A DNA stretch of 64,000 nt from Stromatinia cepivora (GCA_014898415.1 RCTD01000011.1:1116001-1180000), one strand, 5' to 3'. Counted from the first letter of the stretch, positions 24,350-34,724 are shown. The notes: generated from the letters alone by a model not told the origin. Numbers and translations: made by a program.

Positions 24350-25441
24350 ATGATTTATCAACAAAATAAAATCTCATTCCTACACTCCCTAATTCTCAAA
24401 TACACTCCTATTACTCATACTCCTTCTCATCCAAAACCCTCTCTCCCTGATCCTAAAAAGTTTAATAATAACTTTCAAAAATTCGATACCTGGCTTCCCT
24501 CAATTCAAACAAAACTACAAATAGATAACACTACAATCGGCAATTCTACAACTCAATTTTACTATATTTATTTCAATCTCGAATTTTATATATAAATTAT
24601 AATACTATCTCAACTTTCTTTTCTTAATCAAAACATTCCTTTAAATCATACAACGATCCTAAATCAATTCATATACATTTATAATAATTCAAATAAAGTT
24701 CAAAAAGCCAAAAACAAATTATTCATTTTCAAATAAGGAATTGATTCTTTATATATTTATATTACAAAATTCGAAAAAACTCTTTATAAAGCCAAAAATC
24801 AGAATTGATCTAATTCAAATAAAATCTCAACCTTTCACAATGAATTCAATATTATTTTTAGAAATCATCTTTCTCAACAATTTTCTCTTCTTTATTTCTA
24901 TCCCGAATTTGTTCAGATCATATAACAATTAACTATTTACACAACAAATGGATTCCTTATATCATCCTATTTTAGTAAACCTAAAATCCTATATATATTA
25001 CAGAATCCATCCCATTCTCGAAATTACAATCTAATGAACATTAACAATTTTAATATCATTAATACCCTTAACCTTTTTGATATTCAATTGAACAAACCCA
25101 ATCATACCTTGATTCTATTCCATATACAAACACCCGAATTTTCCTTTTCTAAAAGAATTCTTTTGTACAAACAAAATAAATATATACGATATAAAAGTAT
25201 TTTTTATTGAATATAAGTCTGTCCGTTAGATCTGTATCAAAAAGCCCAAAATCAACAAAAACCTGTTCCAATTATTATACTAACTACTAAACCCGAGAAC
25301 GACGATAATGAAAACCTAGAAGAAATAATCAATAGCCGATATTTTAAAAATCACTTGAAGAAAGCATATAATACAATGGATATATATTCGTTGGCTGTAA
25401 TGCAATCCACATATCAGGTATTTTTATCAAAAGAAGATTAG
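24350..25441 (+). pseudogene. element A Gag with degraded CCHC knuckle
   Basis: One frame spans 24350-25441, about 363 codons, with a few RIP-type stops. The N-terminal part includes PKPSLPDPKKFNNNFQKFDT, the classic opening of fungal retrotransposon Gag proteins, then helical Gag core sequence with DSLYIYITKFEKTLYKAK. At 25181-25222 a CX2CX4HX4C zinc knuckle can be traced: both first Cys and the His have become Tyr (TGT to TAT, CAT to TAT), a Gln/Trp-type position has become a stop, and the last Cys remains. The tail ends IYSLAVMQSTYQVFLSKED before the stop. Gag would package element RNA. No pol follows. 67 codons open at the start are intact. Confidence 0.8.
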
Positions 25442-25511
25442 TAATCATTTTTGTACTTAAATCATTCGTTTAAAACAAATTCGGGACGAACTTTTCAGAA
25501 AAGGAAAATAA

Positions 25512-25661
25512 TATTACAAAATACATATAATCGCATCCGATCGGGCTAATACAATACTAAACTTCGAGTCGATCATATATATAACTTCGTAGCACACTCT
25601 CTTTAGCTCTATAGCTTTTAATTCTAAGGTTGATCTCTAAACGCTCGTTGGGTTCGTCACA
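25512..25661 (+). repeat. element A 3' LTR
   Basis: 150 bp, starting TATTACAAAATAC (eroded from TGTTACGAGATAC) and ending GTTCGTCACA. Erosion is on the inner side, the mirror image of the 5' LTR. Confidence 0.85.
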
Positions 25662-25666
25662 GTTCC

Positions 25667-26700
25667 GTTTGTTAATTCAGATTATCAAAACAAACAAGTG
25701 AATCAATGGTTGCCATTTGGGCCTCAAGTATTTAGCGTAAAATCGGTATAGATGTTATGAAAATACTTAACAATTATAGATTTAAATATTTTATTGTTTT
25801 ATAAGAAGATCTAAATAATTGGATGAAAATTAAAACCTTATAGAATATTATTTCGGAAGTAATTGTCAAATTCCTTTATAAAGTTGTTTATCGTTATGAT
25901 CTCTTTGAAAAAATCATTATAAATAGAGGGCTTAAGAACAAAAGTGTTGTATTTGTTTATTACAAAAAATATAGAATCGATAAAATCAAAATATTAGTTT
26001 ATCATTTACAAATCAATAGAATAATAAAGAAAGATCATTATTCTATTGCAGAAGTATTTTCCTATTTGTTATAAAAAAGGTATAAATAATCTGAATAATT
26101 AGAAACTGTATTATTCATTAATTATATTTCAATTTACAAATCAACAAATAAAATATTGTTTGAATTGATCTATGAACGGAAGGCTATATTATCTTTTGAA
26201 ATTATTTATATAATTTGAAGGATCTTTGATTAGAAAAGTACACGAACTCGGGAAGATTTACTAATCACTAAAGCACAATAATTAAAAATGTTAGATAAGG
26301 ATATTGAAGAAGCAATCCTTTGTAAATGGTATTACTAGAAAGATAGTAAACTTCGATATAATCTCGATTGTAAAATATTGAATAAGAATATTCGAGTTGA
26401 AGATATAATTCTATATTACGATTCTTGGTTAAGAATCGATATATCTTGCAATACAAAATTTATTTTTAAGTAATATAGATTTTATAAAGTAATAAAAAAA
26501 TTGAAGGGTTTTTCTATATATACTTTTAAAGAAATGAATAGTATTTTGTTTGGTGGAATTTATATAAGTGTTTATCTTAAGAAATATATTTTACATTTAG
26601 ATTTCTTTATAGATAACAATTTTAAAGATTTATATAAATAAATAGATCAAAAAAACCGAGTTTTTAGATATTTATAATTATTCAAACAAAAGATGATAAA
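25667..26700 (+). pseudogene. Ty3/gypsy integrase remnant, second part
   Basis: Continues the element interrupted at 23978. It opens with the second Cys of the zinc-binding CxxC, then RKIGIDVMKILNNYRFKYF (about 25735-25790), matching the integrase core start, then NNWMKIKTL and IISEVIVKFLYKVVYRYDLF (about 25850-25910), and IINRGLKNKSVV, matching the DGGxEN catalytic block with Asp changed to Asn. KIKILVYHLQINRIIKKDH (about 25985-26035) corresponds to the catalytic AYHPQxNGxxERxH block, with Glu changed to Lys. The C-terminal part near 26500-26600 reads LKGFSIYTFKEMNSILFGG, resembling the GxYxLxELDGxxLxGxxxGNRLK motif of integrase C-termini. No chromodomain is seen. The end is uncertain. Confidence 0.78.
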
Positions 26701-27236
26701 CAATCAAGGATTATTTTTCGTTTAATTGTAAGATAATATAAAACCAAAAGGAAGAGAGCAAATACAACAAACCGAAGAAAAGTTGTTATTATAAGTTTTT
26801 ATTTGTCAATTAAAAAGCTTAACAAGGAAAGCTTTATAATTCTTAAAAAGGGAAATGTATTTGAATTCTCTTTGAAAAACTTATTATATTATCGATCTCG
26901 CCTTTGAACAACTTGCAAATAATTCTTGAACAATATTTGAACAATTCAATATTTTCTTTTTAAATCTGATCTCTTTAACAATTTGATTTGAAATTATTAA
27001 TTCTTTATTTGTGTTTATTTTATTATTTATATAAACTTTTATTTAAGTTTTGATATAATATTTGGAGAAGGATCTAATCAGATTATAGTTTTCCATTCTA
27101 TTAATAATAATACTCTTTTTCTTGTCTGATATAAAAATCAGTCTTTCAGTAACGAAATCGAAGTATTTGTATTCATTGAGATTCTTGAAGTTAAGGAGAA
27201 ATATAATGCTTTTGAATAATGATTTAATTACTTTAT
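26701..27236. other. AT-rich stretch downstream of gypsy pol
   Basis: Probably the 3' part of the gypsy element or the sequence it inserted into. A plus-strand frame reading EIEVFVFIEILEVKEKYNAFE near 27155-27220 appears to continue after the solo LTR. Confidence 0.35.
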
Positions 27237-27402
27237 TGTTGGAAATGAGGCCATCATAGGATTAGAATTGAGGTCACGAGACCACAATGGTGCACAGACC
27301 ATATTTGGGGATAACCTCAATTCTACTCCTACTAGAATTATAGATCCTTAGTTCAACCTATATAGTCAACAATACTACTACTTCCTGCACCAAATGTTAA
27401 CA
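27237..27402 (+). mobile_element. solo copia LTR with TSD TTTAT, little mutated
   Basis: 166 bp, TGTTGGAAATGAGGCC at the start and CAAATGTTAACA at the end, flanked by TTTAT (27232-27236 and 27403-27407). It is the least mutated copy of this LTR in the window and serves as the reference for the others. A solo LTR normally arises by recombination between the two LTRs of a full element. Confidence 0.92.
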
Positions 27403-27990
27403 TTTATAAGTATTATTGATCTTGTTGAAAACTTTGCAAATGAAATAAGAGATCAGATCAAAGATCAGAAGTTTTATGAAGCAATTGGTCTTTTTAAGAT
27501 CGATTATTTTGCTAAGAATAATAATACAATTCAATTTGTCGAATAACGTTGTAATAGAGTCAGAGAAGGTCTTAAAAATCTCGAAAGAATTTGGACAATC
27601 ATTTAAGGAAAAGTTCTCATTTGTTTTTGATTAAAGGATATAAATTTAAATAACATTTCAACAAGAATGAATATAATCTATTATAGTTTTTGTTTCAGCC
27701 CTCAAATTCTTATAAAGTTTCTGAACGGGTATATAACCAAACACCTTATACAAAAAAGAGGCAAAGGAGCCAAAAAGTATAGTTCTATAGATTTCTATAT
27801 TATACATAAATTTATTACAAAAGCCGATATAAAGAACAAAAAAGATTGAATTCCTTTCTTTTACAACCTTATATAGAATCCTATCTTTAGAATTTGTAGA
27901 CTTACTCTTGATAATTTCGGGTTTCTGAGAAAATGTTGTAAAAGCGAAAACCTCTTTAAAGTTTAATAAAGGGATAAGTCTATTCATAAA
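27403..27990 (+). pseudogene. unrecognised coding-like fragment
   Basis: After the solo LTR, a plus-strand frame reads IIDLVENFANEIRDQIKDQ, then KFYEAIGLFKIDYFAKNN, and then RCNRVREGLKNLERIWTII, with RIP-type stops (about 27413-27610). It joins in frame with sequence upstream of the solo LTR. From 27658 to 27987 a 109-codon minus-strand frame is open, opposite a 61-codon plus frame at 27667-27849. I do not recognise either. It may be one long decayed gene with the next entries. Confidence 0.4.
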
Positions 27991-29531
27991 ATGATTATTG
28001 TAGAAACTACCCCGGTACCCTTTGATAATAATAATAATAAAGAGGAACTCAATACTGAAGAACGATTAGAAATAATTATTATACCAGATACCCCTTGTAT
28101 ACACCGACTTCTTTATTCCCAAACGATTATACCAATTTCAAAGCCTACAACCACAAACATCGACAAATGGGAAAAGCAAGGTTATCATTTTGATCTTTCG
28201 AAAAAAGCTCTTTTTTATCCATCTATTCTGAATAGATTTGTACCTTATCGTTATACAACTAATTACAATACAAAGTTTATTTCAAATAATGATGATTCAA
28301 TCTCCGATAATTTTAAGACAATCTTAAATTCTTCACAGAAACTGAAAAAACTGTTCTTGTGATTTAAATTATTAGCTTGAAGAGGGATGATACTCTTTAA
28401 TGGACAATAGATATATTATCAACCAAGTAAAATGGAAAGTTGTTATATTACTAAAAGAGCAAATTATTGCGGATACTTTATATATATACCATTTACACAC
28501 TTTAACAAAGTTTTTTGATTTAAAATCGAAATATATTTCGGCTAAAAAATTATAAAATAGATTGATAATTATTACCAGAAACCGAAAGTGTATTAACAAA
28601 ATAAGATTAACAAAAACTTTTTATTTTTGATTCCATCCATATCAATCCTTAACTCTAAAATGGTCAAAGTAAACTCTCGGCCCTAATCGATTCGGTTTGA
28701 TAAAGAACTTTTATTCCCCTAACTTTAACAAAGTTTTCAAAGATAATCTTTTTCTACTAAAATTATCAAACAGAGAATCCTTTAAAAACCAATTTACTCT
28801 ACACATCCCTTCGTTTTAGCATCTCTTCGAACAAAGAGATAAATTCGATTTGCAAAATATTTACAAAGATATTCTCGTTGTTTACGAATAATATTTCCGC
28901 AAAGTTTTTAAAGAAGGCCTATTCCCGAATTACTATTTTTCGATTATTCAATTCCTTTTAAGATATGATTCTATATTATAGTATACCGCTATCTATATTT
29001 AGATGAATAAAGAGTTCTGTTTTATATCAATACCCTTACCTATATTATGTTTTCTTGATTATAATAAGAAGTTTAACTTTTGTTATTCTTTCTTTAATCT
29101 TTTTCATTTAATTTTTAAAAGCAAACAAAAAGAAACTTTAAAAAGGATGACTATTGTAATCGACCTTTCTAAACCAAGGGAATGAATTAAAAGTTCTTAT
29201 AAAGAATATCAAATCCTTACTTTTTATAATTTAAATAACAATAACAATTTAATTCGGGAACTTTTAAAAAAGCATTTTTTCATCTATCAATTATAATATA
29301 ATCTTGATTGGATAATAAAGAGGGAAACTTTTCAAAAGGCTGAGCAAAAGAATCAATTTCGTTGGAAGATTTTGATTAAGTTTGAATTCTGAATAATTGT
29401 AGTTCGATCAGATACTATTTTGCGATATATCAGCTCTTCTGGATTCTATAGATCGATTTTGATATTGATCTTTTATTTAATTATAATATCGGATGAAAAG
29501 AATATAAAGAATAATAGTTCTTATAAAAACC
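27991..29531 (+). pseudogene. unrecognised large pseudogene, first part
   Basis: Starts with 123 open codons (MIIVETTPVPFDNNNN, then KWEKQGYHFDLSKKALFYP) and continues in the same frame to about 29,080 with only RIP-type stops, for example SKMESCYITKRANYCGYFIY near 28425-28480 and HPFVLASLRTKR near 28806-28841. The frame then shifts, and 29003-29531 reads TLKRMTIVIDLSKPRE and later RYISSSGFYRSILILIFYL. No family is recognised; there is no DDE, RT or helicase motif that I can see. It is interrupted at 29532 by a 529-bp element and continues beyond it. Confidence 0.5.
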
Positions 29532-30060
29532 TCTTGAAGGAGGTTGATTGGTTAATAATAATGAATAATATAATAATAATATTATTCACTATTATTATAG
29601 TGGAAGACTTAGTTATATAGCTTAAAAGGGTGATCGAATATATAATGGTTGAAGTCAAAATATAAGTGTATTGAATATTGAATTTATTTTGCTTGTTTTT
29701 CAGAAGAATTCTTTGAAGAAAATCTTCTTATTTATAATATTTGATAGGATTCTATGAAATTCTATAATATTCTATGATTATAAATAAGATCGATTTAAAT
29801 CGAATCTTATAGAATTGTTTTATATAATGAAATGAAATAGGAACCAATAATATTTAAGCTTAGAAATAAGAAAGTTCTACATGCTTCCATCACATTCTAT
29901 TTCATTATAAATCATTCTAATATGATATATGATCAAAATTTCATATAATAATAAAATTTCATAATATTAAATTATATTATTAATATATCACGCGACCACA
30001 TAACCATCGGTTCGGTTAATATTATTAAGTGATTTAATAAACTTATTAGAAATTCTTATA
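29532..30060 (+). mobile_element. 529-bp solo-LTR-like element, copy 1, TSD AAACC
   Basis: One of three copies of identical length in this window. It begins TCTTGAAGGAGGTTGATTGG and ends AATTCTTATA, flanked by AAACC (29527-29531 and 30061-30065). Inside are a near-palindrome TAAGATCGATTTAAATCGAA followed by TCTTA (about 29785-29809) and a conserved patch CCATCGGTTCGGTTAA. It has no coding frame and no poly-A tail. A fixed length and 5-bp duplication suggest a solo LTR, but the ends are not TG...CA. Confidence 0.8.
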
Positions 30061-30998
30061 AAACCTTCGGAGATCTTTCCAAAATCAAATTGTTTTTTTT
30101 TAAATTAAATAAATTTAATAGAGAGGGCCTTTATATCCCCCGACCTTCTTCTTTAAATATTAATTTTGTTCTACAAAATCATCTTTCTATAACCCTTTTG
30201 GGATACTTATTTTGAGATTCTAATATTGTTAAGGGAATAATAAACAAATTATTCGAAATCAACGATAATAAGTTCGAATTCTGATATAAACGATGATGTA
30301 ACCTTGCAATAATGGATCTAACCATTCAATTTGAAATGTTCCAAAAAGAAGAAAAGCAATAAAGGGATCGATCCTTATTTATAGATTATAATATACCTTT
30401 ATAACAGTAAAAAGCTTTTCATAATAAAAACCTTGAAGATAATAAATTCCTTAACCAAAAGAATACTAACAATTAGGAGATCGTGAATCTAATTGGAGAA
30501 GAATCCTTTACTGGGAAATTTCAATCTACACCAAAGAAATTAATAGAAAAAGGAAAGGAAATTGCAAAACGAAAATTGATTCAAAATCAACTTATAATAC
30601 TATTCAAATCTGCCGAAATAATCTAATTATCAAAATCCCTTATTGGACTTTCTGGAATACAAAATACTATTTCAATCCTTGATACAAATTATAAACTAAA
30701 TAGAGAATAAACGAATCATTTTTCAACAAAAAAGTCTTCTACAAGATTTAATAATAAAAGAAAAAATGATTTTTTTAATACTAAATAAAAACTTGTAACA
30801 CTAAAAGCCTTCATTCATTATTCAAATCATATTCAGAAATCATCAAAAAGTCCTATTACAAATACGAAATCTATTATAAAGTATCCGGCTAAATATCCAA
30901 GGAAGGCTGGAGATAAAAAAGATAATAAGGATATTTCTCAGGAACCTGAAGTTTCTATCGAATTTAGTAGAAAAGTGATAGAAATAGATTTGGATTAA
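30061..30998 (+). pseudogene. unrecognised large pseudogene, second part
   Basis: A frame in register from about 30063 to the TAA at 30996-30998, roughly 310 codons, with under a dozen stops, all RIP-like. It reads NREGLYIPRPSSLN near 30115, then VKGIINKLFEINDNKFEF, then IGEESFTGKFQSTPKKLIEK near 30490-30550, and ends IEFSRKVIEIDLD. It follows directly on the right target duplication of the 529-bp element, so it is probably the C-terminal part of the gene starting at 27991 or earlier; a 1-base difference in the A-run at the junction would account for the frame change. Function unknown. Confidence 0.5.
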
Positions 30999-31928
30999 TA
31001 AAAATCTGGAATATACTATTTTTTTAAAACAATCTTGAAAATTACTCATTATTCTAATCTACTAATACTTTAATTGGCTTTCTTTAGTTTAATTGTTTTT
31101 TGATCTATTTGGTTTTTACTTTTTATAGTTATTCTAAAATTAAATAGAATATATATTCCGAAAAAGGAAAAAGTATAAAAAAGTTGGGATATCAAGATTT
31201 AATATATAATTAATTCATAATTATATAATTATATAATTCTTTATAGTTAGATATAAAAGAGGGCTTTATTCTTCTTTTTTTGATAAAATCAATTATTTTT
31301 TTATTAGTTTTTTTTGTACCCTATTTATACACAATCCAAACCATTATCTAAACCTACTAGTTTTATTATTTGAAGTCTTTACAATGTAATCTGATTAGTT
31401 CCAATCCCCATTCCCCTTTACAGCGTGCTATCGGGACGTATGTATCTCGATCTACCTCTTTCACAATATATTCATTGATAAGCTTTATTTCCTTATATAT
31501 AGTTGTTCCGATATTAATCAGTTTTTGTTATAATGATATTATAAATCAGATATTGAGAACTGATATAAAAAGTTATAAATTCTAAATCAATTTTGATCCT
31601 ATTTTTATAATTAAATAAAGGTATTTTGTTGTAAAACAAAGTATTTTTATATCAAGGAATAAATCTTTAATTATTGAATAATTCAAATATCACGGGATAG
31701 TATGACTACAGAGCACTTTCAGGGATCGGGGAATAGGTGGTACACGTGATTGGTAGAGTAAAAGAATTGAATGACTTGTCCTTGATTATATGAATCAAGA
31801 GTTGTATATATAGAACAAATAAATGGTTATCTAGTTGATATATATTTTAATTAGATTAGATTTTTGTTTATTAGTATATTAGGATCATTTTATCAATTGA
31901 TAAATTGATAAAGGTTAGAAGATCCTTT
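30999..31928. other. AT-rich spacer up to the gypsy LTR
   Basis: No gene is recognised. Two patches with more G+C stand out, at about 31376-31455 and 31690-31765 (for example GATCGGGGAATAGGTGGTAC). A 71-codon open frame at 31370-31585 has no features of a real gene. CCTTT at 31924-31928 is the left target duplication of the large gypsy element. Confidence 0.45.
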
Positions 31929-32390
31929 TGTAACGATGCTGTACTGGAGGCAGCGGCTGCCTGAGGTTTCGTTTGGTTGGTAGTTGTGAGTTAAAGCTTT
32001 ATCACTGGTATTCATTTAGAAGTGAAGTCGTTACTGGATCAAGTAGAATGTAGGTAAACTAATTAATAATTAAGTTGAGTATGAAGCTCCTAAATAATGT
32101 AATTATATACTTTTGAATATCATTGGATAACCTGAATAGATTGGTTTACCCGGGTTATCCTTTAAATTAAATAGATTAGATTATTCAGTTTATTTATTAT
32201 ATAATCCTTTAAAAACTTCAAAACATTAATCCTAAAACGATTCTTATTTTGAAATAAATATTATTTTGGGATATATTTTATTTTAGGATATTTATCCTAG
32301 GATTCCTTATCGATAAAAACCCTTTCGGAAATAATAATCCAAACCGCTATACTTATTTTTATTGTATTATAATAATCGTAATTCATAATA
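31929..32390 (-). repeat. gypsy 3' LTR
   Basis: 462 bp, plus-strand start TGTAACGATGCTGTACTGG. The outer (left) part keeps G+C, including the hairpin GGCAGCGGCTGCC; the inner (right) part is eroded. Also carries ATCCTAGGATTCCTTATCGA shared with the other LTR. Confidence 0.9.
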
Positions 32391-32518
32391 TTATCCCTTT
32401 CCTAGCTAAACATCGTCCTTAATCGTTTATAATTATCCGATCCCTATAATACCTTACATTTGTATTCCTTATTCACCTTTCTTTATTATACTACTTCAAT
32501 ATATCAAAAAGCGAATAG

Positions 32519-32595
32519 TGTTACTGTAGTTCTACTTTTCGATCTGTAGCTTTTAATTCTAAGAGATACTCAAGTTATTCGGCCGTTGTATCACA
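32519..32595 (+). repeat. element B 5' LTR, 77 bp
   Basis: TGTTACTGTAGTTCTAC at the start, TATCACA at the end. Among the shortest LTRs one would expect for a Gag-coding element. Confidence 0.9.
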
Positions 32596-32796
32596 TTATT
32601 AAAAGCTCCTCGAAATAAGAAATCGAGTAATATATACATATACTCAAGCTTATATATACTCTGCAAGTTCTAGGTATATACTTATACTCCTATTTATACG
32701 TATATACTTATAATACAATTTATGAAATTGTCTTTCCTTTGTTAAAATCCTTTTTGAAAGAACCCTTTGTAGCTTTTTAAAGGTATTCACATTTGA

Positions 32797-33873
32797 ATGG
32801 TATTCCCTTCGATTTTACTTCATTTCTTAGCAATAGAATCAATCAATTTTGCAATCAACAAATTACAAACCGAAATAATACAACAATACAAAGAGATTGC
32901 TTTCCTACATTTTTTATTTCTAATTCGATCAAACCTCATTTCAAAACCTTGCCTTCCCGATTCAGAAAAGTTCAATAGAAATGTACAAAAGTTCGATACC
33001 TAACTTTCTTCAATCAAAATTAAATTTCAAATGAATAATACTGTAATTGACAATTCCATTATTCAATTTTATTACATTTATCTTAATCTTGAATTTCAAG
33101 TTCAAATTATAGTATTACTACAACTTTTGTTTATTAATTAAACTATCCCTCTTAATTATAATACGATCCTTAATCAACTTTCTAGAATTTATAATAACCC
33201 TAACAAGGTTTAAGAAGCTGAAAATCGTCTTTATACTTTGAAACAAGGCATTGATTCGTTATATATCTATATTGCAAAATTCGAAAGGATCTTGTATAAA
33301 GTTTATGGTCAAAATTGACCCGATTCGAATAAGATATCAACCTTCCGCAATAAGCTCAATTCAATTTTATACAATCGATTTCAACAATTTAATTTACCCT
33401 GTTCCTATTCTGAATTCGTATAAATTATACAACAATTAATTGTTCATTCGATCAATAATTTTACTCTTAATGGAGTTACTAACTCTATTCCCTATATATT
33501 GCAATGCTTTAGTTTTCATTCTCAAAATCATTCCAATTCAATGAATATATCTAGTATCAATTATATCTTAGGTGTATTCGATTCCGATCTCACCCTAATG
33601 TTATTACCAAAGGCATCCTCTCGGCTTCGACAATTGAAAGCTTCCGAATTCACTTTACAAAAGCAAACTTGCTTCCGCAAAAAGAACAGATGTGCATGAT
33701 ATGGATCCCTATATCATTAGATTCGTGCTTGCTATTTGGATTTATATAGTAGTATATGTGATTTATTTGATCCAGTTAGTCGTTCTACGCTAATTACTTT
33801 GATACAGATTCAAAATAGAATAAAGAAAGGATGGAAAAGGAATTGGAGGTTTGAATGTATTTGGAAAATGTAA
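32797..33873 (+). pseudogene. element B Gag with degraded CCHC knuckle
   Basis: One frame from the ATG at 32797 to the TAA at 33871-33873, about 358 codons, with about half a dozen RIP-type stops. CLPDSEKFNRNVQKFDT (32950-33000) matches the same position in element A, and DSLYIYIAKFERILYKVYGQN (33251-33313) matches the Gag core. The zinc knuckle CX2CX4HX4C is at 33691-33732: first Cys, His and last Cys are still present, the second Cys is Tyr, and two positions are stops. About 43 further codons follow the knuckle. The downstream 180 bp before the 3' LTR has no frame. Divergence from the Gag of element A is much greater than RIP alone would explain. Confidence 0.8.
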
Positions 33874-34033
33874 TCGATAGATGTACTTTTTCTAATCGAA
33901 TAAAGGAAGTGACAGATGCCATTGAATTTATGCATTTAACCGAATTGATGAATAAAATTAATGATTTATAGTTGATTGTTTTCGGGTTCTTTTATATCAT
34001 TCATTTAAAGCGCTCGAGGCGAGCTTTCATATA

Positions 34034-34050
34034 GGGGGGGGGGGGGGGGG
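34034..34050. other. 17-nt G tract, candidate polypurine tract of element B
   Basis: An uninterrupted run of 17 G, followed by TAG and the 3' LTR of element B. It sits where the plus-strand primer of an LTR element is expected. Homopolymer length may be inexact in the assembly. Confidence 0.7.
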
Positions 34051-34053
34051 TAG

Positions 34054-34130
34054 TGTTACTGTAGTTCTACCTTTCGATCTGTAGCTTTTAATTCTAAGAG
34101 ATACTCAAGTTATTCGGCCGTTGTGTCACA
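34054..34130 (+). repeat. element B 3' LTR, 77 bp
   Basis: 75 of 77 positions equal the 5' LTR; both differences (C/T and G/A) are transitions of the RIP type. Confidence 0.9.
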
Positions 34131-34135
34131 AATAG

Positions 34136-34724
34136 AGTAATTAGAACTCGGAAATCGAATTGAACGAAAAAGAAACGAAATGATTGTTTGTATTCGATAC
34201 GAAAAGGCTGATCGTTGTTATATTGCTCTGGAATTTGGTTTTAACAATAATAGATATATTGAATGTTATCATCAAAGGAAAATTTGTAATATAAAAACAA
34301 AAAATAAAATACTGATTTTTTCCGATTAATCCTTTATTGATTATTAATAATAAAAGTTATATGAAAAGAAGAAAAAGGCTTTTGTAATATTTCAAAAGGT
34401 TATAATCAAGATTTTTGTCTTCATAAACAATAACGTTTTTTGAATAAACGAAAATAGAAACTAATAATAATTGGTTTAAATTCTTTAGATAAATTCGATG
34501 CTCTAAAAGAAAAAGAAAGACAAAAAAAAGAAAAAAAAATTGCTGCAATTTCAGCGTCCATTACTCCTTTCGACCCTTCTGATCAATTCGGTCAATTTGA
34601 TCAATTTGGTCAATTTGGTCAATTTGGTCAATTTGAACAATCTGATCCATCCGACCTCCCTACAACTAGCTTCAACTTTTTCGACCCTTCCTTATTGAAT
34701 GCGATAGATTCTCTATTTATATAA
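34136..34724 (+). pseudogene. antisense ORF in gypsy element: Zn2Cys6-like plus coiled-coil protein
   Basis: Lies between the gypsy chromodomain and 3' LTR but reads on the opposite strand to gag-pol. From 34138 a frame gives LELGNRIERKRNEM, then at 34189-34287 a cysteine array with spacing CX2CX6CX11CX2CX6C, the pattern of a Zn(II)2Cys6 cluster; three of the six Cys codons have become Tyr by TGY to TAY. After a frameshift (about 34330-34400) a second frame reads GLNSLDKFDALKEKERQKKE (about 34470-34530), then 9-bp repeats giving a Gln-Phe-Gly tract, then LLNAIDSLFI and a stop at 34722-34724. The N-terminal end probably lies left of element B, in 32391-32513. I recall hypothetical fungal proteins with this layout, but cannot confirm it here. 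DNA or RNA binding would be a guess. Confidence 0.65.
34581..34643. repeat. 9-bp tandem repeat, seven units
   Basis: Units of GGTCAATTT or GATCAATTT. On the plus strand they read an alternating Gln-Phe-Gly/Asp tract within the antisense frame. Their near identity suggests recent expansion or low RIP in this patch. Confidence 0.8.

Larger units (their letters stand above)
23979..25661 (+). mobile_element. element A: gag-only LTR retrotransposon with 5-bp TSD
   Basis: A complete 1,683-bp element with 150-bp LTRs, flanked by the direct duplication GTTCC (23974-23978 and 25662-25666). It carries only a gag reading frame and no protease, reverse transcriptase or integrase, so it would need proteins from an autonomous partner. 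It is inserted in the plus-strand gypsy integrase between the two Cys of the CxxC pair; deleting A plus one GTTCC restores the frame exactly. The sequence just after the 5' LTR (TTATTAAAAGCTC) is shared with element B and is probably the primer-binding region. A purine run (AGAAAAGGAAAATAA) precedes the 3' LTR. Confidence 0.88.
32519..34130 (+). mobile_element. element B: gag-only LTR retrotransposon with 77-bp LTRs
   Basis: A complete 1,612-bp element flanked by AATAG (32514-32518 and 34131-34135). Its LTRs are only 77 bp and differ at two positions, both transitions. It encodes Gag but no Pol. The LTR core TCTGTAGCTTTTAATTCTAA and the post-LTR sequence TTATTAAAAGCTC are shared with element A, so A and B are related families with LTRs of different length. 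It is inserted in the antisense reading frame of the gypsy host, in the same orientation as that frame. A run of 17 G precedes its 3' LTR. Confidence 0.9.

Noticed and set aside
29532..30060. The 529-bp element as a MITE or SINE
   Set aside because: No terminal inverted repeats, no poly-A or tRNA-like head, and three copies share identical full length with 5-bp duplications; a solo LTR fits better.
31370..31585. Candidate small membrane protein
   Set aside because: Hydrophobic composition is what AT-rich random sequence gives; no homology or initiation context supports it.
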